Source of the DNA: Verrucomicrobia bacterium UBA1200
Lineage (GTDB): Bacteria > Verrucomicrobiota > Kiritimatiellia > RFP12 > UBA1067
Length of the DNA stretch: 9,926 nucleotides
Assembly (NCBI GenBank): GCA_002309765.1
Contig: DBXY01000043.1
Span: forward strand, 50,930-60,855
Reading direction: 5' to 3'
Positions 1 to 6,512 of this stretch are shown in pieces. The first letter of the stretch is position 1. Every line of letters starts with the position of its first letter. The notes beneath the pieces were generated by a model, which did not search any database, had not been told where the DNA came from, and saw only the letters and a list, made by a program, of their open reading frames with translations. Both the position numbers and the translations under genes were made by a program.

Positions 1-670
1 GCAGCGACCCGATGCGGGTGGGGGAGAACGCACCGTCCCCGTCCGCGCCCATGTTACTGTCCACCGTTCGGCCGTACTCGTGGGCGGCCACGGTGATACC
101 TCCGTCTATGTGCGCGACGATGAAGTTGCAGTCCTCGTATCTGCGGCCAATCTTCTCGGCGTGAAACTGGGCCACGGCCTTCTGGTTCAGACAGTGCGTG
201 TGCGCAAAGCGGTATACCCCCTTGATGCCCGTGAGCCGTGCGTAGTCGTTGAGTTCGTCTACGGTCGTGGAATTGAGCGTGAAGGCGGACTTCCCGAACT
301 CCTCCGCGAACTTCCACGCTAGCATCACCCCGAGCTTGGCGGGATGCTCCGAACCGTCAATACCCTTGACGGCATCGTCGTAGAGGTTCTGGTCAACGCG
401 TATGACACCGCTGGGCTGGGAGTGCGTTCCGCCGCAACGGCCGACGAACGCGTCAATCGAGTCGGGATCCACGCCCTCCGACTTGAGCATATCAAGTATC
501 ACTTCGCGCCGGAAGGGCATCTGGTCGTTAACGTGCGAAAACTTCAGAAGCACGGACGCCTCGTGAAACAGCTTCCGCTCAAAGACCGACGTTTCGTCCT
601 CGAAAAGGCTGACTTTCGTTGAAGTCGAGCCGGGGTTTATAACAAGTATCCTGAATTTACCGTCTTTCAT
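1..670 (-). CDS. buk: Butyrate kinase, N-terminal two thirds (3' end outside window)
   Basis: Cytoplasmic kinase of the acetate/butyrate kinase (ASKHA) family that converts butyryl phosphate and ADP to butyrate and ATP, the last step of butyrate fermentation when paired with phosphotransbutyrylase. The 223 visible residues (family about 355) start MKDGKFRILVINPGSTSTK; NPGSTSTK is the family's N-terminal phosphate motif. Later segments fit butyrate rather than acetate kinase: VGRCGGTH (about residue 76), HCLNQKAVAQ (about 160), HIDGG (about 186) and DGDGAFSPTR near the edge. The ATG at 670 is preceded by an AGGAAAA Shine-Dalgarno sequence 4 bases upstream. It lies 138 bases downstream of the hydrolase on the same strand with no convincing promoter between, so co-transcription is likely. 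No phosphotransbutyrylase gene is visible. A related branched-chain acyl kinase remains possible. The family call is firm; the exact substrate is inferred. Confidence 0.9.
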   Translation of the reverse strand, partial: MKDGKFRILVINPGSTSTKVSLFEDETSVFERKLFHEASVLLKFSHVNDQMPFRREVILDMLKSEGVDPDSIDAFVGRCGGTHSQPSGVIRVDQNLYDDAVKGIDGSEHPAKLGVMLAWKFAEEFGKSAFTLNSTTVDELNDYARLTGIKGVYRFAHTHCLNQKAVAQFHAEKIGRRYEDCNFIVAHIDGGITVAAHEYGRTVDSNMGADGDGAFSPTRIGSL

Positions 671-714
671 TCTTTTTCCTCAAGGTTAATATCCCCGCGT
701 CAAGTTCTCCACAT

Positions 715-730
715 CCCGATAGTCTTCGGG
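715..730. repeat. Small inverted repeat in the buk leader
   Basis: CCCGA and TCGGG form a 5-bp stem around a 6-base loop, about 45 bases upstream of the buk start. No T-run follows on the minus strand, so it is not a normal terminator for the hydrolase. It may be a minor leader hairpin or chance. The rest of 671-808 holds the buk Shine-Dalgarno sequence and nothing else I can support. Confidence 0.25.
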
Positions 731-808
731 TTGTTCATGTCTGATGCTCTTGGTTGTTTATTTTCCTTTCCAGAAATCGGCTTCGCGCATTATGCGAGTA
801 AAATCCGG

Positions 809-3115
809 TCAAAACTCGACCATGATTGACGATAGTTCGTATCCGTGCGGTTTGTCAAGCGTGTCACCGTAAAGCCAGCGGCCATAACCGGTCGAAATGC
901 CCTGAACCTGGCTCATGTCCGGCGCAGTACCGTCTCCGCGCCGCGTCCGCCAATACGGACGGAACTTCTCAACTGGCACGCGGATCGTCTGCCACTCCGG
1001 CGTCAGCGACAAGTCAACGCCCCAGTTACCGCCATCCCGATGTATGAATACAACCTCGACCTGCTTGGTGAACTCGTCCGTAGCTCTCGCGCGGAAGATG
1101 ACCGTTTTTCCAGGACCTGTCTCGCCGAAAATTTTCTTGAATCCCTCGTAATCACAATCGAACCGCAATCCCGAATAGGCGCGATTGACAAACGCGCCAG
1201 CCTCGGCAGTAAGACGTAAGGCTGGTCTTCCCTGCGGATCGCTTGACCTCAGCTTCTTCACCTCGGGCCAACCCTCGGTCCATGCCTGCAACGCTTTCGT
1301 CATGTCGAAGAACTCCCAGTCATCGGGCTTCGCGCATAGACGGATGGGAAACACGCGTGTCTCGCTGCCGTTAGCCGACTGTACAGTCACCACGATGTTG
1401 GTGGCGCCAATCTCCGAGAGGTTTAACGACAGCGGCTTGCGATCGCCCCATTGGTTCGGAACGTTGTCCAACCGCCAGCCGCAGACGCGCTCGGGGGCCA
1501 TCCGCGTATGGAATGGCGGGATCGGCGACGCGGCGACGGCCGCGCGGACGGCCGCGTTGAATTCGGAAACATTCTCAAGCACATAGTCGCCCGGCGCGAG
1601 TGTCACGCACCCTTCGCACGCCTGCGCCGCCACTGTACCGTCACCCGCCGCACGGACGCGAAACGATGTTCCAAGATCTGGCAGGTTCACCGTTAGTATC
1701 GACGATTCAGGCAACACCGTTACCTTCTGTTGTGTGCCGCCCGAATATTCGTCACGCACAGTGAACACACTCGGATAGAGTTGAAGGCGCCACACACCAT
1801 CCGCCGCCTTGTCGAGGAAATAGATGCCATTTCCCGTAGATGCCGCCACGGGCGACTTCCCCACACCCCACACACGCCGCAACTTCGCTGGCGCGGGCGG
1901 CGGGTCAATCGGGTCGGCCGTGTAAAGGTAGTCCGTCTCGGTGGACATCTGCGAGAGGTTTCGTTCAGCGTTGATTCGGAAGGGCGGGAACACGATTTCG
2001 TTAACGGCGTTCGTGTAGTCGCAGCCGCGGGGCAGACGGCGGAACGCCTCGGCGGCAATTGCGAATGCGAGCGCCTTGGCAGGCGTATAGATAAGATTTA
2101 GGTGATGCGTTTGCCAGTTGGAGTTCACGTCAGCCAGACACATCGGGTCGTACTGAAACTGTGCAGCCACCTGCACGCCTTCGTGACGAAACACCTTCGC
2201 AAAGGCGGGATACATATAGGCCCCCGGCGTATCTGCGCAATCGAACTCGTAGATCATGCGCGCCTTCCGGGCAATATACTCGTCAGGGTAGAGTGACGTT
2301 CCTCTAACTTTGGAGAGCTGGACTCCGCTTAGTGCGTGACCGGCCACCAGTCCCGTCGGATACGTGCTGCCTGTCACGCCGTCGATGCGCGCGCGACCGG
2401 CGGCGGCGTTATGGTCCTGCCAAGAATTGTAGAAAATGGGTTTAGTTGTACCGCTAGCGCGCAGTCCGTCAGCGAGCGCATTTATGTAGGCGGTGACCTC
2501 TTCGTCCGGGTGATTGGGCGGGTAAAGCGGTTCGTTAATCAACTCAAAGCAGAGGATGGCGGGATCGTCCGCGTACCGGCGACCAGTGACCGCGTTCACA
2601 TGCTGACCGAACTCCTTAAGGAAGCGCGCCTGAATGGGCCAAGCCGCATGGTTTGAAGTCATCTCTTGCATCGTCCAGTCGTTAGAGAAACCCTCCTTGT
2701 CCTCGGCGTAAACACCGCCCCACCAGGCAATGGGAGTAAGAACGGTGTAGATGCCATTCTTTGCGCAAAGGTCAATCAGCTCATCGAGAAGTTCCACATG
2801 GTGGTTAGACAAAAAGGCCCCATCATGGGTGGAGAATTGGCGATCAAAGCAGTGGATACGGATGCAGGTAAGGCCGAGGCGACGGAAATGCGCGACATCC
2901 TCGCGCATCACCTGTGAGAAGTCGAGTCCGTTTTCCTTGATCAGCTTGTAGTCCACAGTGAAGGGCGGATAGTAGTTGACCCCGAATAACGCCACCTCGC
3001 TCCCGTCATCAGTCCAACGCATCACGCCCTCGGCGTCAACCTTGGCGAACCGATCCGCGTGCGGCACTGCCAATACCGCCGCCGCGAGCATCATACACAC
3101 ACCACACGTAATCAT
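809..3115 (-). CDS. Secreted clan GH-A (GH5-like) glycoside hydrolase with C-terminal beta-sandwich modules
   Basis: Predicted exported retaining glycosidase of 768 residues. Residues 1-20 look like a signal peptide ending VPHA, although its n-region has no positive charge. The (beta/alpha)8 domain spans about 30-360: an IRIHCFD strand (about 85), FELINEPLYPP with the likely acid/base Glu195, a GSTYP motif (about 249), and MIYEFDCADTPG with the likely nucleophile Glu290. Two further beta-rich segments follow (about 414-516 and 544-593). A C-terminal region (about 618-768) resembles a carbohydrate-binding jelly roll. The start is uncertain. An upstream ATG at 3226 lies inside the promoter and is rejected. 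The ATG at 3115 begins the hydrophobic signal, but its GGAGGG sequence is 16 bases away, while a TTG at 3127 in the same frame has ideal spacing. The catalytic scheme is family knowledge; the substrate, probably a plant or algal polysaccharide or its oligosaccharides, cannot be read from the sequence. Confidence 0.82.
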   Translation of the reverse strand: MITCGVCMMLAAAVLAVPHADRFAKVDAEGVMRWTDDGSEVALFGVNYYPPFTVDYKLIKENGLDFSQVMREDVAHFRRLGLTCIRIHCFDRQFSTHDGAFLSNHHVELLDELIDLCAKNGIYTVLTPIAWWGGVYAEDKEGFSNDWTMQEMTSNHAAWPIQARFLKEFGQHVNAVTGRRYADDPAILCFELINEPLYPPNHPDEEVTAYINALADGLRASGTTKPIFYNSWQDHNAAAGRARIDGVTGSTYPTGLVAGHALSGVQLSKVRGTSLYPDEYIARKARMIYEFDCADTPGAYMYPAFAKVFRHEGVQVAAQFQYDPMCLADVNSNWQTHHLNLIYTPAKALAFAIAAEAFRRLPRGCDYTNAVNEIVFPPFRINAERNLSQMSTETDYLYTADPIDPPPAPAKLRRVWGVGKSPVAASTGNGIYFLDKAADGVWRLQLYPSVFTVRDEYSGGTQQKVTVLPESSILTVNLPDLGTSFRVRAAGDGTVAAQACEGCVTLAPGDYVLENVSEFNAAVRAAVAASPIPPFHTRMAPERVCGWRLDNVPNQWGDRKPLSLNLSEIGATNIVVTVQSANGSETRVFPIRLCAKPDDWEFFDMTKALQAWTEGWPEVKKLRSSDPQGRPALRLTAEAGAFVNRAYSGLRFDCDYEGFKKIFGETGPGKTVIFRARATDEFTKQVEVVFIHRDGGNWGVDLSLTPEWQTIRVPVEKFRPYWRTRRGDGTAPDMSQVQGISTGYGRWLYGDTLDKPHGYELSSIMVEF

Positions 3116-3131
3116 TTCAGTACTCAACTGT

Positions 3132-3137
3132 CCCTCC
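3132..3137 (-). promoter_or_regulatory. Shine-Dalgarno sequence for the hydrolase
   Basis: On the minus strand this reads GGAGGG, the only strong ribosome binding site near the hydrolase start. It is 4 bases upstream of a TTG codon at 3127 and 16 bases upstream of the ATG at 3115. The spacing argues that TTG at 3127, adding four residues (MSTE), may be the true start. Confidence 0.55.
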
Positions 3138-3209
3138 GCCATATAAGAGAGTTTATCCGCCAGAAAAACAACAGCAATCCAGCTTTCACACGTAACTTTT
3201 ATGTCAGAA

Positions 3210-3238
3210 AGTATAACATAACCCATGTGTTATTGCAA
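3210..3238 (-). promoter_or_regulatory. Sigma70-like promoter of the hydrolase (and probably buk)
   Basis: On the minus strand TTGCAA (3238-3233) and TATACT (3215-3210) are separated by exactly 17 bases. The -10 box matches consensus at 5 of 6 positions and the -35 box at 4 of 6. Transcription would begin near 3203, leaving a leader of about 75-90 bases. This places the ATG at 3226 upstream of the transcript. Confidence 0.6.
3218..3233. repeat. Inverted repeat inside the hydrolase promoter spacer (possible operator)
   Basis: ATAAC (3218-3222) and GTTAT (3229-3233) are perfect inverted arms around the 6-base centre CCATGT. A second ATAAC (3213-3217) sits in tandem with the left arm. The repeat fills the space between the -10 and -35 boxes, where a bound repressor would block polymerase. 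The arms are short and AT-rich, so chance is possible. They do not resemble the palindrome in front of the TetR-type gene. Confidence 0.3.
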
Positions 3239-3263
3239 GTACTGCGGGAGAATTTGGCACTTT

Positions 3264-3287
3264 TGGCTTGTCCAACTGCACAAGCCA
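3264..3287. repeat. 8-bp-arm inverted repeat followed by T-tracts; terminator-like or operator
   Basis: TGGCTTGT (3264-3271) and ACAAGCCA (3280-3287) are perfect inverted arms around an 8-base loop. On the plus strand they are followed by TATTTTTT and then by two more T-tracts up to about 3314. In shape this is a plus-strand rho-independent terminator, but no plus-strand gene lies upstream. It could insulate the efflux operon from upstream transcription, attenuate a longer leader, or be a protein site between the divergent promoters. TTTGGC also occurs twice with a 9-base period at 3253 and 3262, overlapping its left arm. Confidence 0.4.
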
Positions 3288-3317
3288 TATTTTTTGAGTT
3301 TTTTTGCTTTTCCCCGC

Positions 3318-3346
3318 TTGCGCGAGGCACATGGTTTTGGTATATT
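3318..3346 (+). promoter_or_regulatory. Candidate promoter of the regulator-efflux operon
   Basis: TTGCGC (3318-3323) and TATATT (3341-3346) are 17 bases apart. The -10 region continues as TATATTATAAC, offering an alternative TATAAC box at 3345. The -35 box is weak (3 of 6). The T-tracts just upstream (3290-3314) could act as an UP-like or curved element. Transcription would start near 3353, directly at the palindrome 3356-3374. Confidence 0.45.
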
Positions 3347-3355
3347 ATAACTGCG

Positions 3356-3374
3356 TTTAAAACAAGGTTTTAAA
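3356..3374. promoter_or_regulatory. Perfect 19-bp palindrome, probable TetR autoregulatory operator over the ribosome binding site
   Basis: TTTAAAAC (3356-3363) and GTTTTAAA (3367-3374) are exact reverse complements separated by AAG. The right arm ends at the base before the regulator's ATG. The Shine-Dalgarno bases AAGG (3364-3367) occupy the centre, 7 bases before the ATG. Size and symmetry suit a TetR-family dimer. With transcription starting near 3353, the palindrome would be essentially the whole 5' leader. Binding by this regulator is inferred. Confidence 0.55.
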
Positions 3375-4004
3375 ATGGATGCAACTAAAGAGAGTATCAT
3401 AGCCGCAGCGATGCGGCTATTTGCCGAAAAGGGTCTCAAGCTTGTGACCGTGCGTGAAATCTGCCAGGCGGCGAAGGTAAACGGTGCCCTGGTTAACTAC
3501 CATTTCCGCAACAAGAACGGGCTGTATCAAGAGTGCGTGGAACGTCTGTTCCACGAGAACACGGGCGATGAGCTGTGTACGCTCGACAGGGCCGTCTCCG
3601 ACGCACGATCATGGCGTGCGGCGGTTCGAAGCTGGATCTTCGGCGTTTCGCGCGCGCTCAGAACCACTCAGGCCGGCACGGCATTGGCGGCGGGTTTCTT
3701 CCGACAGGAGATGGTCAATCCTTCTCCGATGTGCGATCTTGTGCGCGAACGGTATGTCATCCCGGTGCAGGACAGCCTGTTGCGGCTAATTGCGATGGCA
3801 GTTGATGATGTTCACGAGCAGCGTCATTGGGTAGATTCGATCTGGTCGCAGCTTTGCGCATACGTGCTGAGGGATTCTTCGTGGAATCCGCTCTTTCGTC
3901 CCGTGGACGTTGAGGCGGAGGCTTGGAACGATTCGGTTGCCGATTTCGTCTATCGACAGGTCCTGGCCGGCATGAAGTACCGGGTGAAACGGCGTGGTCG
4001 CTGA
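3375..4004 (+). CDS. TetR/AcrR-family transcriptional regulator (CecR/DUF1956-like)
   Basis: A 209-residue DNA-binding regulator of the usual TetR length. The N-terminal domain has the classic helix pattern: SIIAAAMRLFAEKG (about 7-20), then the helix-turn-helix TVREICQAAKVNGALVNYHF (25-44). The region after it, NKNGLYQECVERLF, is typical of the subfamily whose C-terminal ligand domain is DUF1956 (E. coli CecR, formerly YbiH). EMVNPSPMCDLV (about 115) also fits that subfamily. Members are ligand-responsive repressors of adjacent efflux genes. It is the first gene of the operon, and the efflux lipoprotein follows after 16 bases. The perfect palindrome next to its ATG suggests autorepression of the whole operon. 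ATG 3375 is chosen because AAGG sits 7 bases upstream and family alignment begins here. The ligand is unknown. Confidence 0.9.
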   Translation: MDATKESIIAAAMRLFAEKGLKLVTVREICQAAKVNGALVNYHFRNKNGLYQECVERLFHENTGDELCTLDRAVSDARSWRAAVRSWIFGVSRALRTTQAGTALAAGFFRQEMVNPSPMCDLVRERYVIPVQDSLLRLIAMAVDDVHEQRHWVDSIWSQLCAYVLRDSSWNPLFRPVDVEAEAWNDSVADFVYRQVLAGMKYRVKRRGR

Positions 4005-4006
4005 AC

Positions 4007-4011
4007 GGAGG
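4007..4011 (+). promoter_or_regulatory. Shine-Dalgarno sequence of the outer-membrane factor gene
   Basis: GGAGG immediately after the regulator's stop codon. It is 9 bases before the ATG at 4021 but only 3 before the ATG at 4015, and downstream of a GTG at 3994. The spacing selects 4021, which gives a textbook lipoprotein signal. Confidence 0.6.
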
Positions 4012-4020
4012 CGGATGGTT

Positions 4021-5403
4021 ATGTACGGACGACTGGTCCTGATCGCGCTGGTCACGGGGATTTTGGCAGGATGTACGAATCCCGGAGTTGCATACCGGGA
4101 GGAATCGGCACATACATTCCGGACGAATTTAGTCGCCGAGACGGAGTGCGTACTTGCAGAGGCGGGTGGCGTGTTGACATTGTCGAACGCGCTGGAACTT
4201 GCGCATGTGCGTTCGCTCAAGCTGGCACAGCGAGACTTTGAGGCCAAACTCGCGCACATTAACCGAGCATCGTCGTTCTCGGCGTTTCTGCCGACGATCG
4301 GGCTTTCGGGCATGGGCATGATTGCCGGTGGCAATGCCGATGATCTGCCGTACCTCGGTGATCTTGAGACCAGTCGCCTACGAGCAAGGTCCGCATCGCT
4401 TATCGTTGCCCAGCCGGTATTCACACCGGTGGCGTGGGTGATGTTCGCCGAATCGCAGTACGGCGTACGGATCAAAGACATCGTGCGCGAACGCGCGAGA
4501 CAACTCCTTGATGTACAAGTCGCCTCACTCTTCTACCAGTCGGCCGTTGCCGAACGTCGGGTTGAGACCGCTGTGCGTCAGCTAGAGAGTGCTCGCGCGC
4601 TGACGAACCGGGTGACACGGCTCGCAGCCGAAGGATACGCGACACCAGCCGACATGGCGCGAGCGAATGCGCGTTGCATACTAGCCGAAACGTCGCTAAA
4701 TGCGGCGCGGGACGATGCCATAGCGTCACGGGAAGAGCTGGCTGGCTTGTTGTACCTCTGGCCATTGGCAACATTTAAGGTATCCGGCGAATCGCTGCTC
4801 GCGCTTCCGCCCCTGCCGGAAAAACGCGTTGAGGAATGGGTATGGGATGGACTTGTCTCGCGTAAGGATTTAGCGGCCGGCGATCAGACGCTGGAATTGC
4901 GCAAGGCCCAAGTAATCGAAGCATTGGCGGGTTTCCTGCCAAATGTCATGCTGGGCGGCGGCGGAATGTCCGCTTCGATCGAGGATGTGTCGATTCGCGG
5001 ATGGGCCGGGTCGTTGATCGGCACATGGGCCATCTTCGAGGGTTTTCGGACGGTCCAGCAATACCGTGCCGCGAAAGCCGCTCGCGAGACGGAGTTCAAG
5101 TTACAAGAGGAACGCATGACTGCCGTCGTAATTTCGGTGGCGGACAGTTGGCGTCAGCGGCGCCTCGTGCGGCAGAGGGTGGCGGCGGCCCGTGCCTGGG
5201 CCGAGGCCGCGCGACTAGACTATGAAGCGGCGGAACGGCGGCAAGAGGACGGACAGGAGACGCTGTCGTCCGTTCTGGACAAGTTGGCGGTCAGCGAGGA
5301 GGCTGAGACAAAGCTTGCAGAATCCGCCTACGGCGAGGCGATGGCAGACATCCTTCTGCGCCAAGCCGTCGGAATCGAGGTGATTGATATGGAGGAAAAA
5401 TGA
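4021..5403 (+). CDS. Outer-membrane efflux lipoprotein (TolC/OprM-like)
   Basis: Channel protein of a tripartite RND exporter, expected to form a trimeric barrel and periplasmic tunnel anchored in the outer membrane. The 460 residues begin with MYGRLVLIALVTGILAGC, a lipoprotein signal with lipobox LAGC and Cys18 as the acylation site, as in OprM/NodT-type factors. Two internally related halves are visible. The first runs from LTLSNALELAHVRS (about 52) through AFLPTIGLSG and AQPVFTP (about 130). The second runs from VSRKDLAAGDQ (about 279) through AGFLPNVMLGGG and WAIFEGF (about 336-342). Long alpha-helical, Ala/Glu/Arg-rich stretches lie between them, as expected of the tunnel. The stop overlaps the next start as ATGA, so translation is coupled to the adaptor gene. 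The family assignment is secure; the transported substrate is not deducible. Confidence 0.9.
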   Translation: MYGRLVLIALVTGILAGCTNPGVAYREESAHTFRTNLVAETECVLAEAGGVLTLSNALELAHVRSLKLAQRDFEAKLAHINRASSFSAFLPTIGLSGMGMIAGGNADDLPYLGDLETSRLRARSASLIVAQPVFTPVAWVMFAESQYGVRIKDIVRERARQLLDVQVASLFYQSAVAERRVETAVRQLESARALTNRVTRLAAEGYATPADMARANARCILAETSLNAARDDAIASREELAGLLYLWPLATFKVSGESLLALPPLPEKRVEEWVWDGLVSRKDLAAGDQTLELRKAQVIEALAGFLPNVMLGGGGMSASIEDVSIRGWAGSLIGTWAIFEGFRTVQQYRAAKAARETEFKLQEERMTAVVISVADSWRQRRLVRQRVAAARAWAEAARLDYEAAERRQEDGQETLSSVLDKLAVSEEAETKLAESAYGEAMADILLRQAVGIEVIDMEEK

Positions 5404-6512
5404 AAAGGCGATGGATGAAATGGGGGTGTGCGCTTGCACTGGCGGTAGCCGGATGTTCCGAGCAAGTCGCAGAACGCCCGGAGATGCGTCCCCTAGTGCG
5501 CGTCGGTGTGGCGCGACAGGATGTGACGTTCGTAGATGCGTTGCGCGTGCAGGGTACAGTGCGGGCGAAGGACGCGGCAGGCGTCTCCGCGCGCATTCCC
5601 GGTACTATTGATGCCGTCTTCGTGGACGAGGGAGCACACGTAAAGAAGGGGGATGCGCTCTTCCAGGTCGACCGCCAGAATCTCGAAAACGCCGTGCGGG
5701 CGGCGAAGGATGACCTCGCAATGGCCAAGGCGAAGCTCGCGCAGACGGAAGCGACAATCGGCAAGGCTAAGCTGGATGCCGACCGTATGGAGCGACTCTT
5801 CGCGGGCGCGGCCGTGACGAAAGACGCATTGGAGAAAGCGCAGGTCGCGGTGAAGTCGGCCAAGGCCGCGTTAGAGACGGCGCAGGCAACGGTCACAAAG
5901 GCCGAGACGGGTCTTGCCGTCTCCGAAAAGAATCTGTCCGATTCATGCGTTCGCGCACCGTACGATGCCGTCGTGACGCGCAAGTATCGGAATGTCGGAG
6001 ATTACGTAGGTCCTGGCGTATGCGTATTCGATGTGGAGAATCCGTCTGTCTACGAGATATCCTTCTCGCTCAATGCCGCGTATTTCGCGCGCGTAAAGAC
6101 GGGTGAAACAACCGTGCGTCTGGCCCAACCGTTGGCGGGAAAACGCGACCTCGTCCTCACCTATCGGGCACCAACGGTAAACGCCGTAACGCGGACGTTC
6201 GAGGTGCGTGCGCAACTACCGCGGACGGAGGACATTGCCGCTGGTATGCTACTGGACGGCGAAATCGTATTCGCGTCGCATACGGGGCAGGGATTGCCGT
6301 CGTCTGCCGTCGCAGACCGCGGCGGGTCCGATGCCGTCTTTGCAGTCGTCGATGGCAAGGCCGTGCGTATTGCGGTCGAAGCCGGGCTCGAGACTGACGG
6401 CTGGCGCGAGATCGTGCGCCCAGTCCTAGGTCCCGAAAAGAAGATTATTCTGGAAGGTATGCTACTCGTGAACGAGGGCGACGAAGTGAGGACGCAAGAT
6501 GTTTCTCTCTGA
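5400..6512 (+). CDS. RND efflux periplasmic adaptor (membrane fusion) lipoprotein
   Basis: Links the inner-membrane pump to the outer-membrane channel. It has 370 residues. The signal MKRRWMKWGCALALAVAGC has a VAGC lipobox with Cys19. A first lipoyl half follows (about 50-91, with IPGTIDAVFVDEGAHVKKGD). An Ala/Lys-rich coiled-coil hairpin spans about 92-180, and the second lipoyl half SCVRAPYDAVVTRKYRNVGDYV spans 182-203. The beta-barrel (about 215-290) and membrane-proximal domain complete it. The hairpin tip keeps the AcrA docking pattern R-x3-L-x6-S as Arg129, Leu133 and Thr140 (Thr replacing Ser), which supports contact with a TolC-type partner. The start overlaps the preceding stop by 4 bases with AGGA upstream. 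Its own end overlaps the permease start by 14 bases. Confidence 0.93.
   Translation: MKRRWMKWGCALALAVAGCSEQVAERPEMRPLVRVGVARQDVTFVDALRVQGTVRAKDAAGVSARIPGTIDAVFVDEGAHVKKGDALFQVDRQNLENAVRAAKDDLAMAKAKLAQTEATIGKAKLDADRMERLFAGAAVTKDALEKAQVAVKSAKAALETAQATVTKAETGLAVSEKNLSDSCVRAPYDAVVTRKYRNVGDYVGPGVCVFDVENPSVYEISFSLNAAYFARVKTGETTVRLAQPLAGKRDLVLTYRAPTVNAVTRTFEVRAQLPRTEDIAAGMLLDGEIVFASHTGQGLPSSAVADRGGSDAVFAVVDGKAVRIAVEAGLETDGWREIVRPVLGPEKKIILEGMLLVNEGDEVRTQDVSL

Noticed and set aside
786..796. CGCAT-T-ATGCG inverted repeat just downstream of the hydrolase stop
   Set aside because: The stem is short with a 1-base centre that cannot form a hairpin loop cleanly, and no T-run follows on either strand, so it is not supported as a terminator.
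761..808. In-frame extension after the hydrolase stop reading PDFTRIMREADFWKGK, with an internal short ORF from an ATG
   Set aside because: Only 16 codons, no Shine-Dalgarno sequence before the internal ATG and no recognisable family; most likely non-coding spacer.
798..820. TTGACC plus CATAAT near the hydrolase stop as a buk promoter
   Set aside because: The spacing is about 12 bases, too short for a sigma70 promoter.
3113..3226. N-terminal extension of the hydrolase to the ATG at 3226
   Set aside because: It overlaps the -10/-35 region, has no ribosome binding site, and would place 37 extra residues before an obvious signal-like hydrophobic stretch.
3994..4020. GTG 3994 or ATG 4015 as start of the outer-membrane factor
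   Set aside because: The GTG lies upstream of the only Shine-Dalgarno sequence and the ATG at 4015 is only 3 bases from it; ATG 4021 has good spacing and yields a clean lipoprotein signal.
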